DNA of 64,000 nt from Pullilachnospira sp963929535 (GCA_963929535.1 CAWVIZ010000003.1:186001-250000); one strand, 5' to 3'; counted from the stretch's first letter, positions 15,477 through 24,721 are shown. Translations and numbers: made by a program. The notes: generated by a model from the letters alone, not told the origin.

Positions 15477-16688
15477 TTAATCCGCCAGACCGAAAGCGTC
15501 ATGCACCGCATTCATGGCGGATACCGCATCTTTCTTGTCCACCAGAACCGTAATCCGGATCTCTGAGGTGGCGATCATATTGATATTCACATTCTGCTCG
15601 TAAAGACATTCAAACATTTTGGCGGCCACTCCGGGATTGGACATCATCCCGGCTCCTACGATAGACAGCTTGGCCACATCGCAGTTGTACTCCACCCGCT
15701 CAAATCCCAGCACCTCCTGGTACTCCTCCAGAAGCTGGATAGCCTCCTTCAGGTTCTCATGAGCTACTGTAAAGGAAATATCCTTGGTTCCTTCCCGCCC
15801 AATGGACTGGATGATAATATCCACATTGATATTTCGTTTTGCCAGTGTATGAAACAGTTTAAATGCGCTGCCCGGCTGATCCTTGATCCCGATCACAGAT
15901 ATCCGGTCTGCCTCCTGATCCAGAGCAACGCCGCTGATCAGCATTCTCTCCACCTTTTTCACAACCTCCTTCACTACGGTTCCTTCCGATTCATTCAGAC
16001 TGGAGCGCACCACAAGCTGCACTCCGTATTTTTTGGCCATCTCCACAGACCGGTTATGCAGCACGCCTGCGCCCAGAGTGGCCAGATCCAGCATCTCATC
16101 ATAGGTAATGGCCTTCAGCTTTGTAGCCTGAGGTACAAGTCTGGGATCAGCGGTGTAGACTCCGTCCACATCCGTATAGATTTCACAGGCGTCCGCATGC
16201 AGAGCCGCTGCCAGCGCCACTGCAGTGGTATCGGAACCGCCTCTTCCCAACGTAGTATAGTCATCATACTTGTTCACACCCTGAAAACCGGTAACGATCA
16301 CGATCTTCCGGTCCTCCAGCTCCCTGCGGATCCTTTCGGTGTCAATCCGCTTCAGCCGCGCGTTCCCGTAAGCGCTGGTGGTATGCATAGCCACCTGGAA
16401 TGCATTCAGGGACACGGCCCTGACTCCCAGCTTGTCCATAGCCATTGCCATCAGAGCCACCGACATCTGCTCTCCGATGGTAAACAGCATATCCATCTCC
16501 CTCTTTGGGGGATTGGGATTGATATCCCTGGCCTTATCGATCAGCTCATCCGTATACTTCCCCATGGCGGAGAGAACTACCACCACATCATTACCCTTTT
16601 GATAATCCTGGATACATCTGCGGGCCACATGAAAAATTCTCTCCTTATTGGCTACCGATGTGCCGCCAAATTTCTTAACGATTAACAT
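15477..16688 (-). CDS. lysC: aspartate kinase
   Basis: 403 residues. Phosphorylates L-aspartate, the first step to lysine, threonine and methionine. The kinase core shows KKFGGTSVAN at the N-terminus, GFQGVNKYDDYTTLGRGGSD (about 135-155) and YTDVDGVYTADPR. Two ACT domains fill the C-terminal third (GIKDQPGSAFKLFHTLAKRN; SIVGAGMMSNPGVAAKMFE), so feedback inhibition by lysine and/or threonine is likely. It is the last gene of a four-gene run (ACT, hom, proposed homoserine kinase, lysC), separated from the preceding gene by 66 bp that contain a repeat. Confidence 0.96.
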   Translation of the reverse strand: MLIVKKFGGTSVANKERIFHVARRCIQDYQKGNDVVVVLSAMGKYTDELIDKARDINPNPPKREMDMLFTIGEQMSVALMAMAMDKLGVRAVSLNAFQVAMHTTSAYGNARLKRIDTERIRRELEDRKIVIVTGFQGVNKYDDYTTLGRGGSDTTAVALAAALHADACEIYTDVDGVYTADPRLVPQATKLKAITYDEMLDLATLGAGVLHNRSVEMAKKYGVQLVVRSSLNESEGTVVKEVVKKVERMLISGVALDQEADRISVIGIKDQPGSAFKLFHTLAKRNINVDIIIQSIGREGTKDISFTVAHENLKEAIQLLEEYQEVLGFERVEYNCDVAKLSIVGAGMMSNPGVAAKMFECLYEQNVNINMIATSEIRITVLVDKKDAVSAMNAVHDAFGLAD

Positions 16689-16711
16689 AGCTTCCTCCCG
16701 GTCAGATTGCT

Positions 16712-16743
16712 GGCAGCAGTTCAGCCTTACGGCTTCTCTGTCA
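16712..16743 (+). repeat. 32-bp dispersed palindrome, copy 4
   Basis: Centre CAGTTCAGCC-TTAC-GGCTTC with drifted ends. It lies inside the threonine operon between the proposed homoserine kinase and lysC, so its hairpin would be in the polycistronic mRNA. Confidence 0.6.
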
Positions 16744-16754
16744 AAACTGCAGCA

Positions 16755-17960
16755 TCAGATTTCCTTTTTCAGCAGATGCGCCATCAGCTCATGTCCCCGC
16801 AAAAAGACACAGCCTGTCCGTGCCGCTTCTGCCTCGCAGTACGTCCATGTGTGACGTTCCCGGCGGGTGCTGTCATACAGCAGCCAGGGAACCGGATCGG
16901 CCGTATGAGTCCGAAGACGGATAGGAGTTGGATGGTCCGGCATCACCAGCAGCCGGTAATCCTCTCCGGAAGCCTCAAGTCCTTCCGTCAGCGGACGGAT
17001 CAGTCTCCTGTCCAGATACCGGATGGACTGCACTTTCCGTTCCGTACTTCCCTGATGGCCCATCTCATCAGGAGCCTCCACATGGATATACGCAAAATCA
17101 TACCCTTTTTTGGTCAGCGCGTCAACCGCTGCCTGCGCTTTTCCCTCATAATTCGTGTGGAGTCCGCCGTTTGCCCCTTCCACAATGACATTTGTCAGTC
17201 CGGCGCCTACAGCGATGCCTTTTAACAGATCCACTGCAGAGATCATCACACCCTTCTTCCCGAATTTCCCCTGGAAGGAGTCCAGGGCAGGACGGGTTCC
17301 CGCTCCCCAGAACCACAGACTGTTGGCAGGATTCAGCCCTCTGGATTTTCTCTCCAGATTCAGAGGATGGGCGGACAGGATCTCATAACTCCGTTCCTGC
17401 ATCCGGAGCAGTTCTTCCCGAACCGGAAGATAGGGGCCCACAGGCTTTTCCAGGATATCGTGGGGGGCCGTCAGTTCCTCTGTCCGTCCGTTTTTCCAGA
17501 TCAGGCAGTGGCGATAGCTGGTACCTGTATACAGGCGGAAGGTATCATTCTCCAGTTCCCGGCGCACCGCATCCAGAAGTATCTCCGCCTCCCGGGTGCT
17601 GATCTCACCTGCGCTGTGATCCAGGATCACCTTTTCCCCATATGCACCTTCCTCTGACAGCGTTACCAGATTGGCCCGCAAAGCCACATCCGTTTCCTCC
17701 ATATCCACACCGATGCTGAGGGCCTCCAGAGGAGATCTTCCCGTATAATATTTTCTCGGGTCATAGCCCAGCACCGACAGGTTGGCCGTATCGCTTCCGG
17801 GACTCATACCCTCCGGGATGGTATACGCCAGCCCCATCTGCCCCATGGATGCCAGCCGGTCCATGACCGGGGTGTCGGCATACTCCAGGGGAGTCTTCCC
17901 ACCCAGCTCTTTCACCGGTTCATCCGCCATCCCATCGCCTAAAACCACCACATACTTCAT
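16755..17960 (-). CDS. phosphoglycerate-mutase-like protein, proposed homoserine kinase
   Basis: 401 residues of the archaeal-type cofactor-independent phosphoglycerate mutase family (alkaline-phosphatase fold). Metal and active-site motifs are visible: LGDGMADEP at the N-terminus, PGSDTANLSVLGYDP (about 58), HVEAPDEMGHQG (about 290) and MPDHPTPIRLRTHTADP (about 335). The subfamily found beside threonine genes is modelled in TIGRFAM as a proposed homoserine kinase (TIGR02535). Here it lies between hom and lysC, and no GHMP-type thrB is visible, so homoserine phosphorylation is the likely role. ATG at 17960 follows GAGGTG; upstream in-frame codons are not needed. Phosphoglycerate mutase activity remains possible. 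Confidence 0.85.
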   Translation of the reverse strand: MKYVVVLGDGMADEPVKELGGKTPLEYADTPVMDRLASMGQMGLAYTIPEGMSPGSDTANLSVLGYDPRKYYTGRSPLEALSIGVDMEETDVALRANLVTLSEEGAYGEKVILDHSAGEISTREAEILLDAVRRELENDTFRLYTGTSYRHCLIWKNGRTEELTAPHDILEKPVGPYLPVREELLRMQERSYEILSAHPLNLERKSRGLNPANSLWFWGAGTRPALDSFQGKFGKKGVMISAVDLLKGIAVGAGLTNVIVEGANGGLHTNYEGKAQAAVDALTKKGYDFAYIHVEAPDEMGHQGSTERKVQSIRYLDRRLIRPLTEGLEASGEDYRLLVMPDHPTPIRLRTHTADPVPWLLYDSTRRERHTWTYCEAEAARTGCVFLRGHELMAHLLKKEI

Positions 17961-17978
17961 CCTGCACCTCAATTCAAA

Positions 17979-19196
17979 TCAGATCCTTACCCGGATCATT
18001 CCCACAATATTCTCAAAACGGGCTGCCTTTTCCTGGTATTCCGCCTCCGTCATTTTTCCCGTGATAAATCCGAACTCACCATTCACCCGGGCCAGTACCT
18101 TGGCATCGATCTCTCCGAATACCGCTTCCACCTTGTCCAGATTCTCAGTAAAACTTCCCTTCATCCTCACAAAGAACCGGAACTGCAGCTCTCTGTGATC
18201 TGCCAGCGGAAGTTTCTCTTCGCTCCAGGCCATCATGCCGTTCCCTTCCGGGTGGCGGGCCGCATCCACCACATCGCCCACTACCGCGCTGGCCGTGGGA
18301 AGCTTTCCGGCTCCGCTTCCGTAGAACATGGCATCTCCCAGCATATTTCCATGTACAAAGATCGCGTTAAACACGCCATTGACACTGTACAGAGGATCGT
18401 TGGCGTCCAGCATCACCGGGGAAACCATAGCATATACCCTGCCGTCCACAATGCGGCTGGTGGCCAGCAGCTTGATGCTGGCTCCCCAGGACTTGGCGTA
18501 CTGGATATCCGCAGAGGTGATCTTTGTAATGCCCTCCGTATAGATATCCTCAAAATCCACGTACTTTCCATAAGCCAGGGAGGACAGGATAGCGATCTTC
18601 CGGCAGGCGTCAAATCCCTCCACGTCAGCGGCCGGATTTCTCTCCGCATAGCCTTTGTCCTGAGCCTCCTTCAGCACCACATCGAACTCTGAATCCTCCG
18701 CTGCCATCTCACTTAAAATATAGTTTGTGGTTCCGTTGAGGATTCCCGTGATCTCATCGATCTTATCTCCGGTAAGCGATGTGACCATGGGCCGGATAAT
18801 GGGAATGCCTCCCCCGCAGCTTGCCTCGAAAAAGAAATTCACATGATGCTCCCTGGCAATTTTCAGAAGCTCCACACCGTGTCTGGCCACCAGCTCCTTG
18901 TTGGAGGTGCAGACGGACTTGCCTGCCTCCAGAGCACGCTTTACAAAATCAAAGGCCGGATTCACTCCGCCCATCACTTCCACTACAATACGAACCTCCG
19001 GATCGTTTACCACGATATCGTAGTCATGTACAATTTTTTCCTGGATGGGATCTCCGGGGAAATCCCTCAGATCCAGCACATATTTGATCCGGATCTCCTC
19101 ACCGGCTCTCTCATCAATAATCTTCTGGTTCCTGGTCAGCACCTCCGCCACACCGGAGCCTACCGTGCCGTATCCTAAAACTGCTATCTGAATCAT
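17979..19196 (-). CDS. hom: homoserine dehydrogenase
   Basis: 405 residues. Reduces aspartate semialdehyde to homoserine with NAD(P)H. N-terminal Rossmann motif GYGTVGSGV, substrate-binding NGTTNYIL (about 175) and GYAERNPAADVEG (about 200), and a C-terminal ACT domain (about 325-405) for likely threonine feedback. Only 18 bp separate it from the proposed homoserine kinase, and it starts 4 bp after the stop of the upstream ACT gene, so all are co-transcribed. Confidence 0.96.
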   Translation of the reverse strand: MIQIAVLGYGTVGSGVAEVLTRNQKIIDERAGEEIRIKYVLDLRDFPGDPIQEKIVHDYDIVVNDPEVRIVVEVMGGVNPAFDFVKRALEAGKSVCTSNKELVARHGVELLKIAREHHVNFFFEASCGGGIPIIRPMVTSLTGDKIDEITGILNGTTNYILSEMAAEDSEFDVVLKEAQDKGYAERNPAADVEGFDACRKIAILSSLAYGKYVDFEDIYTEGITKITSADIQYAKSWGASIKLLATSRIVDGRVYAMVSPVMLDANDPLYSVNGVFNAIFVHGNMLGDAMFYGSGAGKLPTASAVVGDVVDAARHPEGNGMMAWSEEKLPLADHRELQFRFFVRMKGSFTENLDKVEAVFGEIDAKVLARVNGEFGFITGKMTEAEYQEKAARFENIVGMIRVRI

Positions 19197-19200
19197 GTCC

Positions 19201-19644
19201 TCACTCCCTGCCTAGTATTTTTAAATAGTGGACGCCTTCCTGCTGTTCCACACTCTCCACCATATCTTCCGTATCTCCTGCCTCCGGCCGGATCTCCACA
19301 CTTAAAGTCAGAGTAGCGATCCCATTGATAGGGATACTCTGATGAATGGTCAGGATGTTCCCCCCGAATCTGGCTACGGTTCCCAGGATTCCCGAAAGGA
19401 TTCCCGGCTTGTCATCCATCTGGATAATAAATGTCACCGCACGGCCCTTGGCCTGATCCCGAAATGGAAAAATATCTTCTTTATATTTATAAAATGAACT
19501 GCGGCTGATTCCCGCTCTCTCCGTGGCTTCCTGAACTGTCACGGACTTCTCCGAATCCAGAATCCTCTTGGCCTCCACCACTCGCAGAAGAACCTCCGGA
19601 ACTGCCTTCTCCCTCAGTACATAATATTTCGTCTGTTTTTCCAT
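19201..19644 (-). CDS. ACT-domain regulatory protein (UPF0735/PheB type)
   Basis: 147 residues: a short helix-turn-helix-like segment (VQEATERAGISRSSFYKYK, about 35-55) followed by an ACT domain (FIIQMDDKPGILSGILGTVA, about 70 onward). It is the first gene of the threonine operon, upstream of hom, a conserved arrangement in Clostridia. It probably senses an amino acid and regulates the operon or its enzymes; the mechanism is unproven. The ATG at 19644 follows AGGAGG. Confidence 0.88.
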   Translation of the reverse strand: MEKQTKYYVLREKAVPEVLLRVVEAKRILDSEKSVTVQEATERAGISRSSFYKYKEDIFPFRDQAKGRAVTFIIQMDDKPGILSGILGTVARFGGNILTIHQSIPINGIATLTLSVEIRPEAGDTEDMVESVEQQEGVHYLKILGRE

Positions 19645-19683
19645 AACTCCTCCTGATCCAGAAGTCAAATATTCCGCCGCAAA

Positions 19684-19715
19684 GCGACAGTTCAGCCTTC
19701 CGGTTTCACTGTCGC
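19684..19715 (+). repeat. 32-bp dispersed palindrome, copy 5 (compensated arms)
   Basis: Arms GCGACAGT and ACTGTCGC are perfectly complementary although both differ from the GTAACAGT/ACTGTTAC consensus. This is compensatory change, which supports conservation of the hairpin itself. It lies in the leader of the threonine operon. Confidence 0.75.
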
Positions 19716-19850
19716 CGGAAGAAAGCCCAACTGCCGCATCACAAACAACAGGTTCTTATTGTTCGCGTCGGAAATACATTTGTACTCACGAAAAAGATAT
19801 TATCACAGAAAGCGCCCCTGCGCAAGCGTTTTTTCGCCGCTGTTCACAGC

Positions 19851-20663
19851 CTACAGCCGTCTTCCACCGCCTCCATGGCTTCTGCCCGCCAAAGAGGTGT
19901 GAACTGTGCTGCGGCCGCCTCCGCTTCCCGCTCCGGGAGGCGGACTTTTGGGTATCCTGCGGTGAGTGATCACCTGATTTACCAGGATATCCTCTTCTCT
20001 GGTCAGAGAAAGCCTTCCCTTCTGCCGGAACGGATATGTATAGGTATCTGTCTTCATCTTATATCTGGCGCAGACGGCCCCAAAAAAGATTCCTCCCGCA
20101 GCCAGAGCTACAGCCGCGGCCAGCAGCGCTTCCATTCCCGTTATACTCCGGTAACGGCTCACCTCTCCGGTTTCCGGGTCATAGCTGAACTGATTGCTGG
20201 GAATTCCATCCTCCAGGAATTTCTCCGTACGATCCAGCATCCGTTCCAATCCTGCTTCATAGCTGCCCTGGCTGATATCCTCATAGCCGGCATCCAGCAC
20301 TTCCTGTATCCTGGCATCTGTCAGGAAACGGATCATGCTCCCTGCAGTGGAAATCCACAATTCTCCATTGTCCAGGTCGATGAGATACAAAACTCCGTTG
20401 TCCCCATAACCGTGGGAATCATAGTAGTCATCCGCATAGTCCCGGGCTTCCTTTCCCTGCGCATCCCCGGTGGTGACGATCACAAAGGTCTGCTTCCATT
20501 TTTCTTCCATTTCTTCCATCCGGGCAGTCAGATTTTCCTCTTCCTCCGAAGTCAGAAGCTCCGCCTGATCCGCCACCTGGCTTTCCCCTGCCTGTACCCT
20601 CAGCGGAAGCCAAAGCAGGGCCAGTACCATCAGAAATCCTGCGGCCCATTTTCGTCCTGTCAT
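19851..20663 (-). CDS. membrane-anchored TPM-domain protein (YdjH-like)
   Basis: 270 residues: signal peptide or first membrane helix (FLMVLALLWLPLRVQAG), an extracytoplasmic TPM domain (about 30-150; FVIVTTGDAQGKEARDYADD, then GYGDNGVLYLIDLDNGELWI), a second membrane helix (about 178-200) and a cytosolic tail ending SHGGGGRRL. TPM domains occur in assembly or quality-control proteins and some have phosphatase activity. It overlaps the upstream zinc-ribbon gene by 4 bp and is third in an SPFH operon that mirrors Bacillus ydjI-ydjG-ydjH. There these proteins form a membrane complex linked to phage-shock-type stress. Confidence 0.85.
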   Translation of the reverse strand: MTGRKWAAGFLMVLALLWLPLRVQAGESQVADQAELLTSEEEENLTARMEEMEEKWKQTFVIVTTGDAQGKEARDYADDYYDSHGYGDNGVLYLIDLDNGELWISTAGSMIRFLTDARIQEVLDAGYEDISQGSYEAGLERMLDRTEKFLEDGIPSNQFSYDPETGEVSRYRSITGMEALLAAAVALAAGGIFFGAVCARYKMKTDTYTYPFRQKGRLSLTREEDILVNQVITHRRIPKSPPPGAGSGGGRSTVHTSLAGRSHGGGGRRL

Positions 20664-21748
20664 ATCAGATAACCTCCCAGAAGCGCCAGTCCCAATACCG
20701 CGGCGGCCAAAGCCAAAGCAGCCCCCGCCAGCCTGGGATAATCAATGGGCAGTACACCGGACACCTTCCCAGTCTGACCGTTCATGGCAAAATAATACAA
20801 TTTTCCGTTCCCGCCCCGATACGTGATGGTCCACACCGGAACCATTACATAATCCCAGTCCATCTCCTGGGTTGTGATCCGGCTGTTCTGGCCGGTCACC
20901 GTGGCATACCCCTGAACACTTTCCCTCAGCATTCTTGCGGCATACTCCTCTGTCTCCCTGAGGAGATGAGGCTGGGCTTCTTCCCTTTCAATGTCCCTTT
21001 TCTCCGCCTGAAAACCGGAGAGGTAGCCTATGGAAAATTCCTTTCCTTCCTCCTGTCGGTAAGGCTGCACGCTTTCCACCAGCACCCGGTTGGCCTTTTT
21101 CAGCGCTGTTTCCATCATCTGGGGAAATTCCATCTCCCCTTCCCTGCGGATTCTGTAAAACCGGGTCTCCGTATGCTCCACGTCTCCGGTTCTCCATATC
21201 CTGACCCTGGTTCCCTCTGCCCGCAGCCAGCCCTGGCCCTTCCAGCGCACATTCCAGTAGGGCAGATACACTCCTGTCAGCTTCTCTATCTGTTTCTTCT
21301 GGAAAAATCCCCGTTTCACAAACCACTTTTTCTTCATGGTTTCCAGAAAGGTCTCCTTCGCCTTTTTCCGGCTGACAGAAAAAGGAATGATCCATCGGGG
21401 AAGATATTCCCCGGAAACCCGCCCCTCAAGAACTACAGGATTGTGGCAGAAATAACAGAAAGTGGCCGCGGTGGTCTCGTCCGTAATGATCTCTGCTCCA
21501 CAGCTGGGACAGCGGTATGCCACCGCCTCTCCTGTCTGCGTACTCTCCCTGTACGCTGTCCGTTCATCCTCCGTTCCCGCACCAAAAGCAGCCGTCCCCG
21601 CCTGGGACGACTGCTCTTTTTCCTGCATCTCATCAATCTGCTCCTGAACAAAATGAGAGCCACAGTAAGGGCATTCATATTGCTGGCTGGAAGGTTCAAA
21701 TATCAGTTCTCCGCCGCAATTGGGGCATTGCAAACTTACTACAGCCAT
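20660..21748 (-). CDS. zinc-ribbon membrane protein (YdjG-like)
   Basis: 362 residues. Two N-terminal zinc ribbons are visible: CPNCGG...CPYCGSHF (about 8-33) and CPSCGAE...CYFCHNP (about 80-103). A long soluble domain (PRWIIPFSVSRKKAKETFLE; VYLPYWNVRWKGQGW) follows, and one C-terminal membrane helix (AGAALALAAAVLGLALLGGYLI). The gene starts 15 bp after the SPFH gene and overlaps the TPM gene by 4 bp, so the three products likely form one complex. No catalytic motif is seen. Confidence 0.8.
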   Translation of the reverse strand: MAVVSLQCPNCGGELIFEPSSQQYECPYCGSHFVQEQIDEMQEKEQSSQAGTAAFGAGTEDERTAYRESTQTGEAVAYRCPSCGAEIITDETTAATFCYFCHNPVVLEGRVSGEYLPRWIIPFSVSRKKAKETFLETMKKKWFVKRGFFQKKQIEKLTGVYLPYWNVRWKGQGWLRAEGTRVRIWRTGDVEHTETRFYRIRREGEMEFPQMMETALKKANRVLVESVQPYRQEEGKEFSIGYLSGFQAEKRDIEREEAQPHLLRETEEYAARMLRESVQGYATVTGQNSRITTQEMDWDYVMVPVWTITYRGGNGKLYYFAMNGQTGKVSGVLPIDYPRLAGAALALAAAVLGLALLGGYLI

Positions 21749-21763
21749 AACACTCCTCCTTGT

Positions 21764-23035
21764 TTACGGACGGGGGCTTCCGCATTCACTGCAGAATTTT
21801 CCGGTATTCTCCTGACCGCACTTGCAGGTCCAGACGGCTGCCGGGCGGGGTTTCCCGCATTCACTGCAGAACTTTCCGGTGTTCTCCTGACCGCAGCTGC
21901 ATACCCAGACATCCGTCTGAGGGCGGGGCTTTCCGCACTCACTGCAGAATTTTCCGGTGTTCTCCTGACCGCATGCGCAGGTCCAGGCAGCTCCGCCTCC
22001 CGCTCCATTTCCCCTGGGAGCCGCAGGCCCTGTTTTCAAGCCCTCTTCCTGCATCTGCTGACGATTTGTCCTGGAAGCAGAGGACAGAACATCACCTGCC
22101 GCCTGCATGCCCATGCCCATTCCCATAAAGCCCATGGCGCTTCCGGCCCCGTTCTTTCCGGCTGCCTCCAGCCCCCGGGCCACAGCGCCCTGCATATATC
22201 CCTCTCTGATGGAAGGATCACCCAGCATAGCGCCCTGATTTCTCATATGGATCAGCTTCTGGGACTCCTCATCATAGGAAACACTGGCAATTGCCACAGA
22301 CTGTATCTCCATTCCCCGCTGCTTTTTCCAATCCTCATCCAGTGTATCCGCCATATAACGGGACAGCTCTCTGCTTTTGGAAGGAACGTAGGAAATGCTC
22401 ACCCCATCCGCCGACATCCTGTTAATGGCTGCCTGCAGGGCATCCAGAAATTCAAAAAGGAACTGCTCATTGATCTCGCCGATCTCCACCTGATCCTGAT
22501 TTTTGGGGAGAACCTCTCCGTAGAACCTGATGGGATCCGTGATCCGGACAGAATATGTGCCGTGTGCCCTGAGAAACAGCTCCGCATTGTAAAACCGGTC
22601 AAAATAATTGATGGGACTGCGGGTTCCAAACCGGATACCTTTGATTTCCTGGAGATTGATGTAGAGAACCTTCTGAGCCACAGGCGAAGCTCCTCCGTAG
22701 CGAAAACGGTCAAAGGAACTGGCCAGAGCTTCCTCCAGGCTTCCGCTGAACATGGAAGGCATGGAAGAATTATCTACAGTAAAATATCCCGGCTCCGCGC
22801 TGTAATCCACGATCTTTCCCCCATCCAGCAGCATCATAAACTGCCCCTCATACACATGGATCACCGACCCGTTGGAGATCACATCCTGATCTTTCTTTTT
22901 GTTGGCGCCCTTTCCTGTACGGACGCCTCCGGTCATCACCGTCTGGGTTCCCATATCCTCCGGCTCAATGACCTCCAGCCACTGATCTCCCAGTGATCCA
23001 CCGATGGTTTCCTTAATTGCTTTGATAAGTCCCAT
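21764..23035 (-). CDS. SPFH-domain protein with three tandem zinc ribbons (YdjI-like)
   Basis: 423 residues. The N-terminal 290 residues are an SPFH domain of the YdjI/virion-core-like type (ends MRNQGAMLGDPSIREGYMQG), followed by a Gly/Met/Ala-rich linker. At the C-terminus are three near-identical zinc ribbons of the form W.C.CGQENTGKFCSECG.PRP (about 345-423). The repeats are also near-identical in DNA (21770-21990), hence recent duplication. In B. subtilis YdjI localises with YdjG/YdjH and recruits PspA; no pspA is seen here. It is the first gene of the operon. The start follows AGGAGGT. Confidence 0.85.
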   Translation of the reverse strand: MGLIKAIKETIGGSLGDQWLEVIEPEDMGTQTVMTGGVRTGKGANKKKDQDVISNGSVIHVYEGQFMMLLDGGKIVDYSAEPGYFTVDNSSMPSMFSGSLEEALASSFDRFRYGGASPVAQKVLYINLQEIKGIRFGTRSPINYFDRFYNAELFLRAHGTYSVRITDPIRFYGEVLPKNQDQVEIGEINEQFLFEFLDALQAAINRMSADGVSISYVPSKSRELSRYMADTLDEDWKKQRGMEIQSVAIASVSYDEESQKLIHMRNQGAMLGDPSIREGYMQGAVARGLEAAGKNGAGSAMGFMGMGMGMQAAGDVLSSASRTNRQQMQEEGLKTGPAAPRGNGAGGGAAWTCACGQENTGKFCSECGKPRPQTDVWVCSCGQENTGKFCSECGKPRPAAVWTCKCGQENTGKFCSECGSPRP

Positions 23036-23095
23036 AAGTACCTCCTGTAATTATTACAAACGTCAACTGCGTGTATCCCTTACGAAAGAATCCTG

Positions 23096-23164
23096 GTTAC
23101 AGTAAAACCTGAGGGCTGAACGTATGCCGCCGGCACACAGCGCTGCCAAATGGGCATGCGGGAA
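23096..23164. repeat. probable right-half fragment of a family-1 element
   Basis: A GGTTACAG / GGGCTGAAC pair is followed by GCCGGCACACAGCGCT and GGGAAACAG, which align with the right half of the 192-bp element at 36511 (GGCACACAGCGC, GGGACAG). Degenerate. Confidence 0.4.
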
Positions 23165-23199
23165 ACAGAAAAGCCGCTGCCGGTTTCCCGTCAGCGGCT
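23165..23199 (-). terminator. prfB terminator
   Basis: On the minus strand AGCCGCTG and CAGCGGCT form an 8-bp stem followed by TTTTCTGTTT, about 100 bp after the prfB stop. Confidence 0.75.
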
Positions 23200-23298
23200 C
23201 TTACCTTCCCGTCATTGGCAAACCTGCAGATCATGAGTTCTGCCGGCTTCCGTCCGACACAGCCGGACCAGCGTCCTGGGGCATCAGCGTTTTGCCTT

Positions 23299-24439
23299 TT
23301 ATGCCTGATCCTCCTGACCCTCCGGTTTTCTGCCGCCCAGAGCGATCCATTTCAGGTATCCGTTAATAAACAGATCCAGGCCTCCATCCATTACGCTGTC
23401 CACATTTCCAGTCTCCACACCTGTCCGGTGATCCTTCACCATGGTATAGGGCTGCATTACATACGAACGTATCTGGTTTCCCCAGCCAATCTCCGTCACC
23501 TCGCCCCGGATACCGGAAAGCTTCTCCATATTTTCCTGCTGTTTCAGCAAATAGAGCTTTGCTTTCAGCATCTGCATGGCCTTATCCTTGTTCTGGAACT
23601 GGGAACGCTCGTTCTGGCACTGTACCACAATCCCAGTGGGAAGATGGGTGATCCGGATAGCCGAAGAGGTCTTGTTAATATGCTGACCGCCGGCACCGCT
23701 GGAACGGTACGTGTCGATCCGCAGATCCTCCTCCCGGATATCCACATCCAGATCCTCGTCAATATCCGGCATGACATCGCAGGACACAAAAGACGTCTGT
23801 CTCTTTCCTGCCGCGTTAAATGGAGAAATCCTTACCAGACGGTGCACGCCTTTCTCCGACTTCAGATATCCGTAGGCGTTCTCTCCATGCACCTCAAAGG
23901 TCACGGACTTGATCCCCGCCTCGTCTCCGTCCAGATAGTCCAGAACCTCCAGGGAAAATCCCTTCCGTTCCGCCCAGCGGCAGTACATCCGGTACAGCAT
24001 TCCGGCCCAGTCACAGGACTCGGTTCCGCCGGCTCCCGCGTGCAGCGTAACGATGGCGTCCTTTTTGTCGTATTCCCCTGACAAAAGTGTCTTCATCCGG
24101 ATATTTTCAAAATCATTCTGGAACTTCTCCAGGATCTCCTGGATCTCCGGGATCACAGAAGCGTCATTCTCCTCATATCCCATCTCGATCAGGGTCTCCA
24201 TATCCTCCATCTGACTTTCCAGGCTGTTGTACACATCCCGGTCCTCCTTCAGACTGCCCAGCTCCTTCATCATCTCCTGAGCCTTCTCCGGATTGTCCCA
24301 GAAATCCGGCTCTTCCATCTTTCTTTCTAATTCCTCGATCCGCTTTTCCTTGTTAGCCAAGTCAAAGTGAATCCCTCACTTCCACTAATGGTTTTGCATA
24401 GGAATTCAGCGTAGTCTTAAACTGATCTAATTCTACCAA
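23299..24439 (-). CDS. prfB: peptide chain release factor 2, with programmed +1 frameshift
   Basis: The product is assembled from two frames. The first 25 codons (24439-24365, TTG start, reading MVELDQFK...VEVRDSL) end at an in-frame TGA within CTTTGAC (24361-24367). Skipping the T at 24364 gives Asp and continues to the stop at 23299, for about 379 residues. An AGGGA internal Shine-Dalgarno-like element lies just upstream of the slip site, as in other prfB genes. RF2 motifs are present: SPF anticodon-like tripeptide (VRISPFNAAG) and catalytic GGQ (SSGAGGQHINKT). Low RF2 promotes frameshifting, so expression is autoregulated. The start follows AGGTGA; a GTG nine bases upstream is an alternative. 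Confidence 0.96.
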
Positions 24440-24577
24440 AAGCTTCACCTGCTTTCCTTATAAATTTAGCCAAATGCCCGGATCGATATTCTCCGGCCAC
24501 ATGCCATTATTCACAATCCATTATACGTGGTTCTCCCGAAATACTCAAGCAAAAAATATTCCCGGACGGCGGATCCC

Positions 24578-24609
24578 GTAACAGTTCAGCCTTCCGGCTT
24601 CACTGTTAC
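24578..24609 (+). repeat. 32-bp dispersed palindrome, copy 6 (consensus-like)
   Basis: Arms GTAACAGT and ACTGTTAC are perfect complements around AGCC-TTCC-GGCT. It is followed by AAATGCATGCACACAGGC and GCAGCCTGGTGCCCGC, the left half of the long element form. Confidence 0.85.
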
Positions 24610-24652
24610 AAATGCATGCACACAGGCTGCGATTTTCGCAGCCTGGTGCCCG

Positions 24653-24721
24653 CCGGACATCCTGCGCCCCCGCGGAGCGTTTTTCTTTTATAGGAACACC
24701 GTCTCCTATGAAATGAAAAAC
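24653..24721 (+). repeat. repeat module 2, copy 1
   Basis: Begins CCGGACATCCTGCGCC, then GCGGAGCGTTTTTCTTTTAT and a hairpin with ATAGGA and TCCTATGAAA arms. Homologous stretches occur at 43779 and 53886. Confidence 0.75.
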
